A DNA stretch of 64,000 bases from Paracoccaceae bacterium Fryx2 (GCA_032334235.1 JAVSGI010000003.1:248001-312000), one strand, 5' to 3'; counted from the stretch's first letter, positions 16,868 through 25,483 are shown. Made by a program: numbers and translations. Notes: generated from the letters alone by a model not told the origin.

Positions 16868-17892
16868 GACGGATCTCCCGCTGAAACCGGCCTTGGCCCG
16901 GAACTCGCAAAGGCACCGACCCCCGATGACTTTCGGTCAATTGCTGGCGAACAATGGTGTTTGAAGATACCCAGCAGCAATTTTTGCTGTTGGGCGCGCT
17001 TTTCGTGATCCTTGCCGCTAAACGTCGACTTAGACCCAAGCACGTCAAGGCATATCTGGACGAAATAGGGATCGTCGATCGTCGGGCTGATTTTCTCGTT
17101 TACCACCATGCGGCAGATCACGATGCAGGTCCGAAGCGTCGGGGTCTGGTCATATTCGCCAGTATCCCGGAAGGCGCGCACCATATCGACAATCGGCGTC
17201 GCAGTGGCCACGTCGAGACCAGAGCGGGCCGCGGCGATGGAAATCTCAAGCTCGCGGTCAGCCGCGCCAATGTCGATGGTCACGATGCGGTCGCTGAGCG
17301 CATCTTGGGCGTCGTGCACTCCGGCATATTCCTGGGGGTTGCTAGTGAATATCACCCGAAAATCGGGATGCACCCTAATATAGGGCTCCCCCCGGTTCTG
17401 GGCCGGCAGGACCAGGATGCCTTCTTCCAGCACACTCAGCAGGACGTTGTTTGCTTCAGCCCGCGACCGCGTGAATTCATCATAGATCAGGGTATAGCCT
17501 TCGCGACACGCTGTCGTGAGCCGGTGGTCATTCCAGGTTTTGTTCGAGCTTTCCTCGACCTTGCTGACTGTGTGGATAAAATTGTCCACGATCTTGCGAT
17601 AATTGTAGCCGCTTTCCGCTCCGACGAGGTTTGATGTTACCATCTCTTCGTCGCCAGCAATCATCACCACCGGACGGCCAAGAAGTGCTGCGGTGTGCAT
17701 TGCCAGCGTGGTCTTTCCGGTCCCGGCAGGGCCGCGGAAGTGCACCGAATAACCGGCATTAATATAGGCCAATGCACGTCGCGTCACGGACTTGACGCTG
17801 TCGGTCTGCACAAAATCCTTGCGGGCCTCCGGCATCAGCGTCGTGAAACTGCCGGGGCCATCCGGATTGCTGCCTCTCAAGATACTGTTCAT
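16864..17892 (-). CDS. gvpN: Gas vesicle AAA ATPase GvpN
   Basis: A 342-residue MoxR-like AAA ATPase. Walker A is GPAGTGKT (54-61), Walker B is LIYDEFTRSRAE, and sensor/arginine regions follow in FRVIFTSNPQEYAGVHDAQDALSDRIVTID. These match the GvpN family, which promotes vesicle enlargement with ATP hydrolysis. The C-terminal 40 residues are variable. It sits three genes after gvpA, in line with clusters where gvpN follows the structural gene. Confidence 0.96.
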   Translation of the reverse strand: MNSILRGSNPDGPGSFTTLMPEARKDFVQTDSVKSVTRRALAYINAGYSVHFRGPAGTGKTTLAMHTAALLGRPVVMIAGDEEMVTSNLVGAESGYNYRKIVDNFIHTVSKVEESSNKTWNDHRLTTACREGYTLIYDEFTRSRAEANNVLLSVLEEGILVLPAQNRGEPYIRVHPDFRVIFTSNPQEYAGVHDAQDALSDRIVTIDIGAADRELEISIAAARSGLDVATATPIVDMVRAFRDTGEYDQTPTLRTCIVICRMVVNEKISPTIDDPYFVQICLDVLGSKSTFSGKDHEKRAQQQKLLLGIFKHHCSPAIDRKSSGVGAFASSGPRPVSAGDPS

Positions 17893-17930
17893 CTACCTCT
17901 CCTTCGCAAAGCGTGGCTTTGCATTTCCCA

Positions 17931-18725
17931 TTACACTTGCGCCGAATGGCGCGTTTCGAGCCGGCGGGCCTGATACCAAAGCTGCCTTTGCGCGGCGAAC
18001 AGACCCGGCTCCTTGTCCCAAGCTACGCATCGGTCAAGAATACTTTCTATCCTTGGCTGCGCCGTAATCCAAGTTTCCTCGGCCCAGGGGCGGTCCCGGC
18101 ACCATCCAACCTCTGCAGAGGCGTCCAGAATCGAACCACGTGCAAATGCATCGATTATTCCCGTTGCCACGCCGCTTGCGGCAAAGGCGAGTTGGTTACC
18201 GAACATCGCAGCCGTCTGCGCCGACAGTCCAAGCCGCAGTCCGACCACCGTTGCCAGACTCTCGATGATCCTGGAGAAGGCCTCCAGAACCGGCCTGATC
18301 GTACCGGGTTTTCCTTGATCATCGCCGTTATAAGAGCACTGGACGGCCAAGGCGTCGGCATAGGCTAGGATCGGTCGGTCGCTTTGCTGCGTTTCCGGAA
18401 AGAGCCCCAAGACGTAGTCACCCTCCCAAAACTCGCCGATATCATCAACTGTCTTCAGCGATTGCGCCAGCAAGCTCCAGGCCGCATCGAAAACCGGCAG
18501 AAGGGCATTGAAATCAGGGTGAAGAACCACCTCGACGGCAATTCCATCTCTTAATTCGATCCGACACATGACCCCTTGAAGTACCATCAGTCTGACCGGC
18601 AGCGTGATCTCTATGCTTCCGCTGTTACGGCCTGCCGATCTTATGATGCGGTCACCAAGGCACCTTGAAGGCTGTTGATCCAATCCATCGACCCTGCGAC
18701 CGTCAGAACCCGAGCGATGTGCCAT
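17931..18725 (-). CDS. Unknown protein with AbrB-like N-terminal strand region
   Basis: A 264-residue protein I cannot assign. Residues 23-75 (GDRIIRSAGRNSGSIEITLPVRLMVLQGVMCRIELRDGIAVEVVLHPDF) resemble a swapped-hairpin AbrB-like fold. The rest is mixed alpha/beta with an aromatic, Trp-containing C-terminus (WAEETWITAQPRIESILDRCVAWD). It lies between gvpN and the gene after gvpA on the same strand with small spacing. A gas-vesicle regulatory or accessory role is plausible, and no DNA contact is demonstrated. Confidence 0.7.
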   Translation of the reverse strand: MAHRSGSDGRRVDGLDQQPSRCLGDRIIRSAGRNSGSIEITLPVRLMVLQGVMCRIELRDGIAVEVVLHPDFNALLPVFDAAWSLLAQSLKTVDDIGEFWEGDYVLGLFPETQQSDRPILAYADALAVQCSYNGDDQGKPGTIRPVLEAFSRIIESLATVVGLRLGLSAQTAAMFGNQLAFAASGVATGIIDAFARGSILDASAEVGWCRDRPWAEETWITAQPRIESILDRCVAWDKEPGLFAAQRQLWYQARRLETRHSAQV

Positions 18726-18897
18726 ATTTTCCTCCCAGTTCGTCTAGCAGATCAACTGCTTATAAATTACCAAAGGACACCAACCGCAACCCTCTCCGCA
18801 CTTTACAAACCACCAAAAATTGAGCCAAGTCGCCGCTGTGCAACTACTTGGCTCAAGTCTCGGAAAGTGCCGGGTGCGGCAATTCCCTTCGCCGAAT

Positions 18898-19425
18898 CTA
18901 TTTCTGAGGAGTGCTGCCCATTGCCGGAGTCGTTACAACCTGAGCGGAAACTGAAACAGTCTTCCCTGCCTCAACCGCAGGAGAAATGACAGGTGCCCGG
19001 GTGAAAATCGTGGCACTTGGCTTTACCTTCGACTGTCGACTAGCGGCATAGTCGCGAAAAACCCGCCCGGCGCCGACGCGGTCCAACTTCAAGCCTTGCA
19101 TGACCTTTTCCATCATGGCGGTCAAACCAGTTCTATCAGACGCCAGCTTAGCCTTGAGCAACTTTGTACTGGCCTGGCGTGCAGCTTTGTAGCGCTTGAT
19201 CAAACCGGAAGCTGAACTGCGGGTTGCAAAAACATTCCGCGAGATATTCTTCAGATCACGCAAGATCGAGTCATTGAGCTTAGACGAGGCAAGCTGTGCC
19301 GAGGCGCGCCCACCACTGATCTGACGCTGAAGCACATGCTTCATTTCGTCAATTTCGTGCGTCCTTTGCTTGAGCGAATTCCCCATAGCAAGGGTTATTC
19401 GCGACATTTCTGTAGTTAGTGTCAT
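18898..19425 (-). CDS. Helical hypothetical protein downstream of gvpA
   Basis: About 175 residues from MTLTTEMSRITLAMGN, preceded by the ribosome site GGGAAGG. Residues 1-130 are almost entirely helical, basic and poor in aromatics (KQRTHEIDEMKHVLQRQ, LIKRYKAARQASTKLLKAKL). The last 45 residues are Pro/Thr/Val-rich. It is the first gene after the gvpA terminator. Long helical proteins at this place sometimes serve as outer-shell stiffeners (GvpC role), but I see no GvpC repeat. That function is speculation. Confidence 0.7.
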   Translation of the reverse strand: MTLTTEMSRITLAMGNSLKQRTHEIDEMKHVLQRQISGGRASAQLASSKLNDSILRDLKNISRNVFATRSSASGLIKRYKAARQASTKLLKAKLASDRTGLTAMMEKVMQGLKLDRVGAGRVFRDYAASRQSKVKPSATIFTRAPVISPAVEAGKTVSVSAQVVTTPAMGSTPQK

Positions 19426-19473
19426 CTTGAACCTTCCCGCCAAAAATTGGTGAGTAATTAATAAGAACAGAAA

Positions 19474-19495
19474 CCTGTGGCATTGAAGCCACAGG
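19474..19495 (-). terminator. Intrinsic terminator or attenuator after gvpA
   Basis: A perfect 8-bp stem (CCTGTGGC paired with GCCACAGG) with a 6-nt loop lies 28 bp past the gvpA stop. In the direction of transcription it is followed by the T-rich run TTTCTGTTCTTATT. Partial termination here would give much more gvpA mRNA than mRNA for the downstream minor proteins. Confidence 0.8.
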
Positions 19496-19522
19496 ATTCC
19501 ATGCTCATACGTCTTGCGCTGT

Positions 19523-19726
19523 CTACGCGGCGGCGGTAAGGCCGACCGCTTCGGCGTACTTCAGGTAGGTGTCGACGCCCGCGATAACCACACGCGCTTC
19601 AACAGCAATCAATTCGATACCCACCAGAGAAACGCGCACCCATGCGTCGATCACTACCCCCTTGTCGAGAATCCGATCAACTACTTCGGCGAGGCTGCTG
19701 GACGAATTCATTTTGTTGACGGCCAT
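19523..19726 (-). CDS. gvpA: Gas vesicle structural protein GvpA
   Basis: A 67-residue protein with the hallmark core [52 protein letters not shown]. It forms the ribbed shell wall of the gas vesicle, a gas-filled protein compartment for buoyancy. The [14 protein letters not shown] segment and the short tail distinguish it from the GvpJ and GvpS paralogues in the same locus. A GGAG ribosome site precedes the ATG. It is the first gene of the strand and is followed by a terminator, which agrees with high expression of the main shell protein. Confidence 0.97.
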   Translation of the reverse strand: MAVNKMNSSSSLAEVVDRILDKGVVIDAWVRVSLVGIELIAVEARVVIAGVDTYLKYAEAVGLTAAA

Positions 19727-19749
19727 GATAGTATCTCCATTGTTGATGT

Positions 19750-19791
19750 CCAGTATTATTACTGGCGTTGAGGACCAGACTTAATAACTGG
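19750..19791. promoter_or_regulatory. Palindromes upstream of gvpA
   Basis: Two imperfectly related inverted repeats lie in the gvpA leader: CCAGTATTATTACTGG (19750-19765, perfect 6-bp arms) and CCAGACTTAATAACTGG (19775-19791, 4-bp outer arms). They share the CCAG...CTGG layout with AT-rich centres and could be two copies of a regulator site. No confident -35/-10 pair is seen, so the promoter is not placed. Confidence 0.45.
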
Positions 19792-20120
19792 TTTTTATCA
19801 CTACCACCCATCTGCATGATTCTGCATCACGGATAATCGTCATTTAGTGAGGAAGATCGACACTGACCGGAACTATAGGGTAAGCCTTCGGCGTGGGCCG
19901 TCTTCCTGAGTTGGTGATCTGGGCTTAGGGGCACCTCGATTTTTGACTGTTTTCGTGGCAACGGCATAGCAGGTTTCGCCTGAGGCGCGTCAGCGACCTT
20001 CAGCAGACCGAGTGTTGCCTTGGGTTTGATGATGTGCTGCGCATTTCGCTTCTCGGACCTTCGGTTCAGGGCCATTTTTCGCGATGCGCAGGACGATCTG
20101 CGTCCTTGGCCGGCCGTGTT

Positions 20121-20621
20121 TCAGGCTGGGTGTGGGCTGATGCGGCCCAGTTGGGCGAGACGGCGCATGTTGTAGGTGAGATTCTTCATCCCGATTTTGG
20201 CCTTGGCCCGAACCAGACCGATCGTGCGCACGAGGGTGCCGCCCATGTCGTTGGCTTGCGCGCCAAAAATATGCTCGACCCGGACCCGCACAGTGGACTT
20301 GGTCCGGTTACTGCCCTTGGCCTGTTCAGTCAGCGGCTTGCCGCGCTTGCCTTTACGGTGGATGTGGCTTTTCAGCTTGCGGTCGCGCAGCTTGGCCTCC
20401 ATCTCCTCAGATCGATAAGCCGCGTCCGCCCACACGCCGGACCCGGTATTGCCCTGCATCAGCAGGTGGTCCACCGTCTGGCTGTCATCGGACAGAAGCG
20501 AGTCCTGGTTGGCCTTTAGCGCCAAACACCAGTCACCGCCTTGCGCATTGATCGCTGCAACCGTGCGGGATGGAACACCTATGGAGATGCACGCGTGCCT
20601 CTCGCTTGTCGTCCCCGTCAA
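20121..20621 (-). pseudogene. Chimeric remnant: ISAs1 piece joined to IS5 C-terminus
   Basis: One open frame carries pieces of two transposase families. About 20460-20570 encodes INAQGGDWCLALKANQDSLL, which is the ISAs1-type block before the LALK.NQ motif. From about 20445 downward it becomes a typical IS5-family C-terminus: WADAAYRSEEMEA, SHIHRKGKRGKPL, RVEHIFGAQANDMGG and NLTYNMRRLAQL. No full catalytic set remains. The fusion must come from overlapping insertions or deletions in IS debris. Sequence from 19827 to 20120 is probably part of the same debris, with no reliable gene. Confidence 0.75.
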
Positions 20622-20711
20622 GTTCTTTAGCTGCGAGCGGTGTATACGAAATTTTTGCCATCGATGTCTCCAGTTTTCAGCATCGTAGGCGCAAGAAAGT
20701 TGCCAAAACGC

Positions 20712-21144
20712 TAGGGCCTGTTGACATTCATCGCGTGCGAATGACCGTTGCTCCGATGTGGATCATTGCTTCAAAACTTGCGTCGCTTTTGCACGCCCGC
20801 ATGGCTATCCGCTTGAATTCCTTTAGTTTCTGAAAGAAGTTTTCGACAAGATGTCTCCACTTGTAGACCTCCATATCACATGACGCCGGATTTTTGCGGT
20901 TGGATTTGGGTGGAATGACGGCCTCAATGTTGCGCTCAGCCAAAAAATCTCGCAACCAGTCTGCATCAAAAGCTTTATCCGCCAATAGGCTTTGGCAGCA
21001 AACATCCGCCAGCAACTCACGGGTCCTGACCAGATCATGGGCTTGTCCGGGCATCAATCTGAAGTCGACAAGGTTGCCAAGCGCGTCCGTCAAAGCCAGA
21101 ATTTTGGTGGTCATGCCACCTCTAGATTTCCCGATAGCCTGAGG
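20712..21144 (-). pseudogene. Truncated IS5 (IS427-type) transposase
   Basis: Reads GPQAIGKSRGGMTTKILALTDALGN, then VCCQSLLADKAFDADWLRDFL, IPPKSNRKNP, RHLVENFFQKLKEFKRIAMR and ends with HIGATVIRTR. These are the C-terminal two thirds (orfB part) of an IS427-group IS5 transposase. The upstream part, which should contain the first catalytic Asp, is replaced at about 21144 by unrelated sequence. The element end GGGCCTGTTGACATTC is visible near 20713, typical for the group. It is non-autonomous. Confidence 0.85.
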
Positions 21145-21186
21145 TCCTTGAGGTTTTCAATGAAATAATCGCCGCGCAAGACGCAA

Positions 21187-21428
21187 GTGTCGCGGACCCA
21201 GCCAATCGGCCAGTGGAAATCCCAAGAGGGCGGCCGCAAATCGAATGGCTCGAGGATTTTCAGCAGTGGTCTGTACGGGGACAAGTGCTGCGATGCCATT
21301 TGTCCGATGACGAAGATGGCAACTTGGTCGTCTATGTCGACGATAAAGAATTGGACGCGGACGCCTTCTTGTCTTTGATCAACCCGGCTTATTCACGGAA
21401 ATCGGTAGGATTGGTTGCGTTCGTCTGA
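21187..21428 (+). CDS. Small acidic hypothetical, possibly a gene fragment
   Basis: A short open frame between two IS elements. The better-looking frame begins at 21213 and encodes 71 residues with DDEDGNLVVYVDDKELDADAFLSLI, an acidic alpha/beta stretch that looks protein-like. The upstream side is cut by the IS5 remnant and the downstream side by an IS1380 copy, so it may be a remnant. Function is unknown. Confidence 0.35.
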
Positions 21429-21484
21429 AAACGCTGTAGATTCAAGCTTCTAGACACAAACTGACGGCAGCATCGGATGCACGC

Positions 21485-22903
21485 ATGGGTGAAACTTTAC
21501 AGCGGGTCACGCCCAGTTTCAATCGTTCGCTTCGGATCGAGAGCAGGACAGATCGGCTGACCGGCGATCCGGGTGCGGTTGTGCTGAGAGAGATACTCGA
21601 GCGCAGCGGGATCCTTGGCTGGATGACCGCCCGCCTGAAAGACCCGCGCAGCCAGGTGGACGTCACCCACGACCTCGCCTCGCTCATCCGCACTTGCGTG
21701 CTTCTGTCGGCACAGGGCTGGCGGGACCACGACGATGCCGACGCGCTGCGCCAAGATCCCGCCTTCCGGTTGGCGGCGAGTTCCGCGGCGGGGCTCACCC
21801 CACTCGGGGGGCCGGGACTGGCCTCGCAACCGACGTTGTCGCGGTTTACCGCGCTGATGGCGGAGCCGGCCAACCTCAAGGTTCTGCGCGAGGCGGTGCT
21901 GGAACTTGCCGGCCGTGGCATCAGGGCCGAGCGGCGCGGCAAGAAGTTGCCATGCGTGACGCTCGACGTCGACAGTGCCCCCATTGAGGTTCATGGCCAC
22001 CAGCCGAAGGCGGAGTGGAACGGGCACTACAACGCACGGATCTACCATCCGCTGATCACTTCGATTGCCGAAACCGGCGACATGCTCGACGCCCGGCTGC
22101 GCCCCGGCAATGTCGGCACAGCAGACGGCGCGCTCGATGTGATCCTCGACGTCGTGGACCGGGCGCGGAAGACCTTCTGCGACGTGGCCATGGTGCGCAT
22201 CGATGCGGGCTTCCCTTCGGCCGCGCTGCTGGCGGGCCTTGATGCACGCGGGATCGACTATGTCTCGCGTCTGCGTGCCAATCCCGTGCTGGACCGGCTG
22301 GCGGAACCCTGCATGAAGCGTCCGCCGGGGCGCCGCCCGGCAGAACCGCGGAGCTGGCTCTATGAATTGCGATATCAGGCCGACAGCTGGGACAAGCCGC
22401 GCCGCGTGATCCTAGTCGTCAAGGAGCGCGCCGACGATCTCCTGCTCGACCGCTTCTTCCTGGTCACCTCGCTCGGCTGGACGGCGAAACTGCGCCACGA
22501 GGTGCTGGCCCACTATCGCGAACGCGGGAAGGCCGAAGGCCACATGGGCGAACTGAAGGACGTGCTGGCTCCGGCGCTCTCCTCCACCAATCGGGCAAAG
22601 TCGCACTGGCGCGGCAAGAAGCTGAAGTCGAAGACACCGGCCGTGGATGCCTTCGCCTGCAACGAGGTCCGGCTGCTTGTCGCCTGTCTCGCTTACCAGA
22701 TCATGCATATCGCCCGCCGCGTTATGGCGAAGGCGACCGGGACGGGCTGGAGCCTGCGCCGCCTGCGAGAGCGGGTGCTCCGGGCCGGTGCGCGGCTGCT
22801 GATCTCGGGGCGCAGGATGACGCTGGCGCTGTCCTCAGCTGCGGCACCGTTCTGGTCGATGCTCTGGCCCGGGATCATGGCCCTGCATTGGGCCGATCCG
22901 TAG
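21485..22903 (+). CDS. IS1380-family transposase, intact
   Basis: A 472-residue DDE transposase. Landmarks are LTGDPGAVVLREILERSGI, DLASLIRTCVLLSAQGWRD, TLDVDSAPIEVHGHQPKAEWNGHYN around the first catalytic Asp, a VRIDAGFPSAALL block, and HYRERGKAEGHMGELKD with the C-terminal Glu. Length and motifs are normal for IS1380. I could not confidently place the terminal inverted repeats. It is more distant from the decayed IS1380 at 2056-4286 than two copies of one element would be, so it is a separate lineage. Confidence 0.93.
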   Translation: MGETLQRVTPSFNRSLRIESRTDRLTGDPGAVVLREILERSGILGWMTARLKDPRSQVDVTHDLASLIRTCVLLSAQGWRDHDDADALRQDPAFRLAASSAAGLTPLGGPGLASQPTLSRFTALMAEPANLKVLREAVLELAGRGIRAERRGKKLPCVTLDVDSAPIEVHGHQPKAEWNGHYNARIYHPLITSIAETGDMLDARLRPGNVGTADGALDVILDVVDRARKTFCDVAMVRIDAGFPSAALLAGLDARGIDYVSRLRANPVLDRLAEPCMKRPPGRRPAEPRSWLYELRYQADSWDKPRRVILVVKERADDLLLDRFFLVTSLGWTAKLRHEVLAHYRERGKAEGHMGELKDVLAPALSSTNRAKSHWRGKKLKSKTPAVDAFACNEVRLLVACLAYQIMHIARRVMAKATGTGWSLRRLRERVLRAGARLLISGRRMTLALSSAAAPFWSMLWPGIMALHWADP

Positions 22904-23331
22904 CGGCCTGACGTCGGCCCAGCCTGTGAAACCGAAAACGCCCGCGGGCGGCCCGTCGTCATGCGCAAGAGGCGACTGCCCGCCTCCGGGACCTGCCAAA
23001 AACGAACCCGGGGGGCCGACGGCCCCGCCAACCATCGACCGAGGCCGCTCACGGACCCGGAACAAGGCCATCGCGGGCTTCGAAACCGACCGGAGCCCCG
23101 CTCGGAGAGGGGTTCGATGAATATCCCGGGATCAAACCTTTCGCTGGATGGGGAATGCGGCTCACATTCATGGACGATAGTCAGGTTTATGACGAGCCAA
23201 GTGTGATCATTCGGGAACCCGACAAGGACAGATAATGGCGCGTCATTGATATATCGCCAGAGGGTGGCCACATGCCGTGGAATAGGCAACTGGCTAAAAG
23301 CTGATTTGCCACAAATACCTGTTACCAGATT
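22904..23331. other. Gap between IS1380 and prophage module B
   Basis: A GC-rich non-coding tail of the IS1380 element (to about 23130) followed by about 200 bp without a supported gene. Open frames here look like shadows. The left end of the prophage module is therefore undefined, and no attachment site is visible. Confidence 0.5.
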
Positions 23332-24564
23332 TCATTCCCCTGACTTTGAAGCCTCCACCCCAACCACCACCATCCCCGTCAGATGCCAAATCGCGGCCAT
23401 CATGACGCCGAAGTTAAACGCAAACTCATTGGCGCAGGACTGTGCGAAAAAGTCGCCCTCAAGGAACATGCAGGACCCTTTGCAGAGCTGGACAACTGGG
23501 CAGGCCATGCATTCGGGGCGGAAGGCAAAATGGGTGGCAGTGTTCAGCGCAATTTCATTAAACGCTTCTACATGGCCAATTTTATGCGCGCCCTTGGCGC
23601 CGGTGTTCTGGCAGGTCATGACATTGCCGCGCAGATCGACGGCGATTGTGTCTTCGCGGTCCATCCCGCATTTCTGGCCAAGGGCTTCGATTGGGCGGCG
23701 TCGCTGGATGGAGGCGTAGAACTCGTCAAGGCGTGTGCCTAGGCCAAAGGCGTTTGGATCCTCGACCAGCGCCTCAAAGATTGACCTCGTGAGGCTGTTC
23801 AACTGCGCAGGCTCAAAACGCCCCGTCCCGATGGCGGTCACCGCATCATAGACATTCACCACACCTTCCAGACCCACAAAGACATCCGGGCCAACCTTGT
23901 CGGCAAACCAGGCCTTCAGCGCGCCGAGATCATGATGCGTGCGTGTCAGTACCGCATTGAAGGACGTCTTGTCCGGGCGTTCGGCCAGCAAAGCCTCAAT
24001 CCAGCGACGCGTCTGCGGATCCTCAAGCGGATCAGGCCCGCGCAGATGCTGGCCGGGCCCGTCATGTGAGATCGTGATGGCAATGTCATAGGCCGCGATG
24101 AAGTCGAGCTTTTCGCGGCTCAAAAGCGAGCCGTTGGTGATAATGGAGAACCCTGCCGCCGGGAACCGCTCCGCCAGCGCGGGGATCAGCCGCCTGATCT
24201 TGGCCCAGTAGAGAAACGGCTCGCCACCCCAAAGCTCAATACTTTCCGGGGCATCGGTTATCCAGCCGTCGAGCTGGACCAGAAAGTGCTCAACATCCAC
24301 CAGTTTCGAGACCGTAGCATCCGCAATCTGGAATGCCTGATTGCAATAGCTGCAGGCGTAGTTGCACGACAGACCCAGCTGGATTTTTAGAATACGGGGT
24401 GCGCGGGACTTGCCAAGGGGCTTGTCTTTCGCCACCCGCGGCGCGGGTGCGAAGACGCCCGGCTCTACCGACAGCGGCAGCCCCTCAGCCTCAGAAGTGT
24501 GGGGGTTGTAGCGCATGGTGTGACGGCTGCCGTCACGCGCCTCAAGGGTCAGATCAAACCACAT
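23332..24564 (-). CDS. Radical SAM/SPASM peptide-modifying enzyme (putative)
   Basis: A 410-residue radical S-adenosylmethionine enzyme. The core binds a [4Fe-4S] cluster through CX3CX2C (Cys67, Cys71, Cys74 in GLSCNYACSYC). ELWGGEPF (110-117) is the GGE motif contacting SAM. The C-terminal SPASM domain has the seven-Cys pattern: Cys299, Gly313, Cys318, then Cys352, Cys355, Cys361, Cys365 and Cys377, holding auxiliary clusters. SPASM enzymes typically modify ribosomal peptides or proteins (RiPP maturases, sulfatase maturases). No sulfatase is nearby. The ATG overlaps the preceding oxygenase stop by one base (TGATG), tying it to the four-gene cassette with the NCNCNCRC peptide. The substrate is inferred from that linkage. 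Residues 1-45 are divergent and could recognise a leader or carrier. Confidence 0.93.
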   Translation of the reverse strand: MWFDLTLEARDGSRHTMRYNPHTSEAEGLPLSVEPGVFAPAPRVAKDKPLGKSRAPRILKIQLGLSCNYACSYCNQAFQIADATVSKLVDVEHFLVQLDGWITDAPESIELWGGEPFLYWAKIRRLIPALAERFPAAGFSIITNGSLLSREKLDFIAAYDIAITISHDGPGQHLRGPDPLEDPQTRRWIEALLAERPDKTSFNAVLTRTHHDLGALKAWFADKVGPDVFVGLEGVVNVYDAVTAIGTGRFEPAQLNSLTRSIFEALVEDPNAFGLGTRLDEFYASIQRRRPIEALGQKCGMDREDTIAVDLRGNVMTCQNTGAKGAHKIGHVEAFNEIALNTATHFAFRPECMACPVVQLCKGSCMFLEGDFFAQSCANEFAFNFGVMMAAIWHLTGMVVVGVEASKSGE

Positions 24565-25208
24565 CAGTCAAATAACCTTTCTTCAAGATCGCTGGGCAAG
24601 GTGACGCGGAAGTTTGCGACGACCTGCACATGCGGTTTGCTCCCCAAGTGGGGATGCTGGTTGTGGGGGATATGAGAGGGAAAGAAGACCGAGAGCCCCG
24701 GCCTTGGATTGACCGAATAGCCGTGGCGGTCCTCAAACGGCAGCCGACCCTCGTCAAAATAGCGCGAAGGATCCTCGATCACAAAGCGCGGAGAACCAAC
24801 GCTGTTGATCGGTTGCCCCGCACCGCCACCGGTCAGGAAGTGCACGCAGGTCAGATCGCCCTCGCGGCTGTCTTTATGGGTGGAGATGAACGCGCCGGGC
24901 TGCATCACGAGGGCGCGGTCTTCGCAATGATCGGGATCAAGGTATTGCGCCCAAGGACCAAGCATGGATCTGGCACAGGCAAAGAGATGCGCCTTCAGGG
25001 CTTGGCCCGCTTCGCTACGCTCCAGAATACCACGGACTCGGCGCTTGGCGGCGGAAGGGTTGGCCCCGTCCTCCAGCCCTGCAACGGCAATCGCCTCATC
25101 AGCCAATTGCCGGTTCACGGCCCAGTCGACGGGAGCCTCAAAAAATGCGATGCGCGTTGGCCATAGATCGAGCGATGTGTTGCGAACCTCCACCCTCAGC
25201 ACCTGCAA
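24564..25208 (-). CDS. 2-oxoglutarate/Fe(II) oxygenase-like protein B
   Basis: 214 residues with a probable double-stranded beta-helix metal site: STHKDSREGD holds His111-x-Asp113, HIPHNQHPH supplies the distal His (179 or 182), and Arg201 in NFRVTLP would bind 2-oxoglutarate. Such enzymes hydroxylate or otherwise oxidise residues or small molecules. The start is a TTG at 25208 inside the end of the Cys-rich peptide gene (13-bp overlap); a GTG at 25202 is also possible. Both place it in translational coupling with the peptide. It overlaps the radical SAM gene at the other end. Substrate is unknown; the neighbouring peptide is the obvious candidate. Confidence 0.82.
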   Translation of the reverse strand: MQVLRVEVRNTSLDLWPTRIAFFEAPVDWAVNRQLADEAIAVAGLEDGANPSAAKRRVRGILERSEAGQALKAHLFACARSMLGPWAQYLDPDHCEDRALVMQPGAFISTHKDSREGDLTCVHFLTGGGAGQPINSVGSPRFVIEDPSRYFDEGRLPFEDRHGYSVNPRPGLSVFFPSHIPHNQHPHLGSKPHVQVVANFRVTLPSDLEERLFD

Positions 25209-25483
25209 TTGCAGTTGCAGTTGAACGTCTTGCGGTTTGCCGTGACTGACACAGCACCTGACGTCCCTCCGCCGGAGAGGCTTTCGACGTAGCAGTTGCC
25301 CACATAAGCGCCAGCATAACTGCTTGCGCTGCCCGACACAGACGCACCAGCCGAAGGTGTACCATTTGTAATGGTCACCGCTGTGATGGTCCCAGATCCG
25401 ATCGCGGGCTTATTGGCAATGCGCGACCAATCCACAGCACCGCTGTCATCAATCACGATGGTCGTTCCAACCTTATACGCCAT
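25196..25483 (-). CDS. Tail-fibre-like peptide with NCNCNCRC C-terminus (RiPP-like)
   Basis: 95 residues from an ATG with a good CAGGAGA site. Residues 1-40 (MAYKVGTTIVIDDSGAVDWS and following) resemble the N-terminus of small phage tail or fibre proteins. Residues 41-85 are rich in Gly, Ser, Ala, Thr and Val, with one Cys (64). The last nine residues are FNCNCNCRC, giving Cys89, 91, 93 and 95, with the final Cys as the terminal residue. It lies between two oxygenase genes, overlaps both (11 and 13 bp), and precedes a radical SAM/SPASM gene. That is the layout of a RiPP precursor with its modifying enzymes, but built on a tail-protein scaffold. A metal-binding tail-tip peptide is an alternative. 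Confidence 0.85.
   Translation of the reverse strand: MAYKVGTTIVIDDSGAVDWSRIANKPAIGSGTITAVTITNGTPSAGASVSGSASSYAGAYVGNCYVESLSGGGTSGAVSVTANRKTFNCNCNCRC

Noticed and set aside
21485-22903. Same element as the decayed IS1380 at the left end
   Set aside because: The two transposases differ strongly in sequence, so they are different IS1380 elements.
22693-23289. Minus-strand open frame across the IS1380 3' region
   Set aside because: Its downstream half is antisense to the IS1380 transposase; the N-terminal 50 residues might be a gene scrap but cannot be supported.
23332-24564. Radical SAM as an anaerobic sulfatase-maturating enzyme
   Set aside because: The SPASM pattern would allow it, but no sulfatase gene is present and the gene is locked in an operon with a phage peptide and oxygenases.
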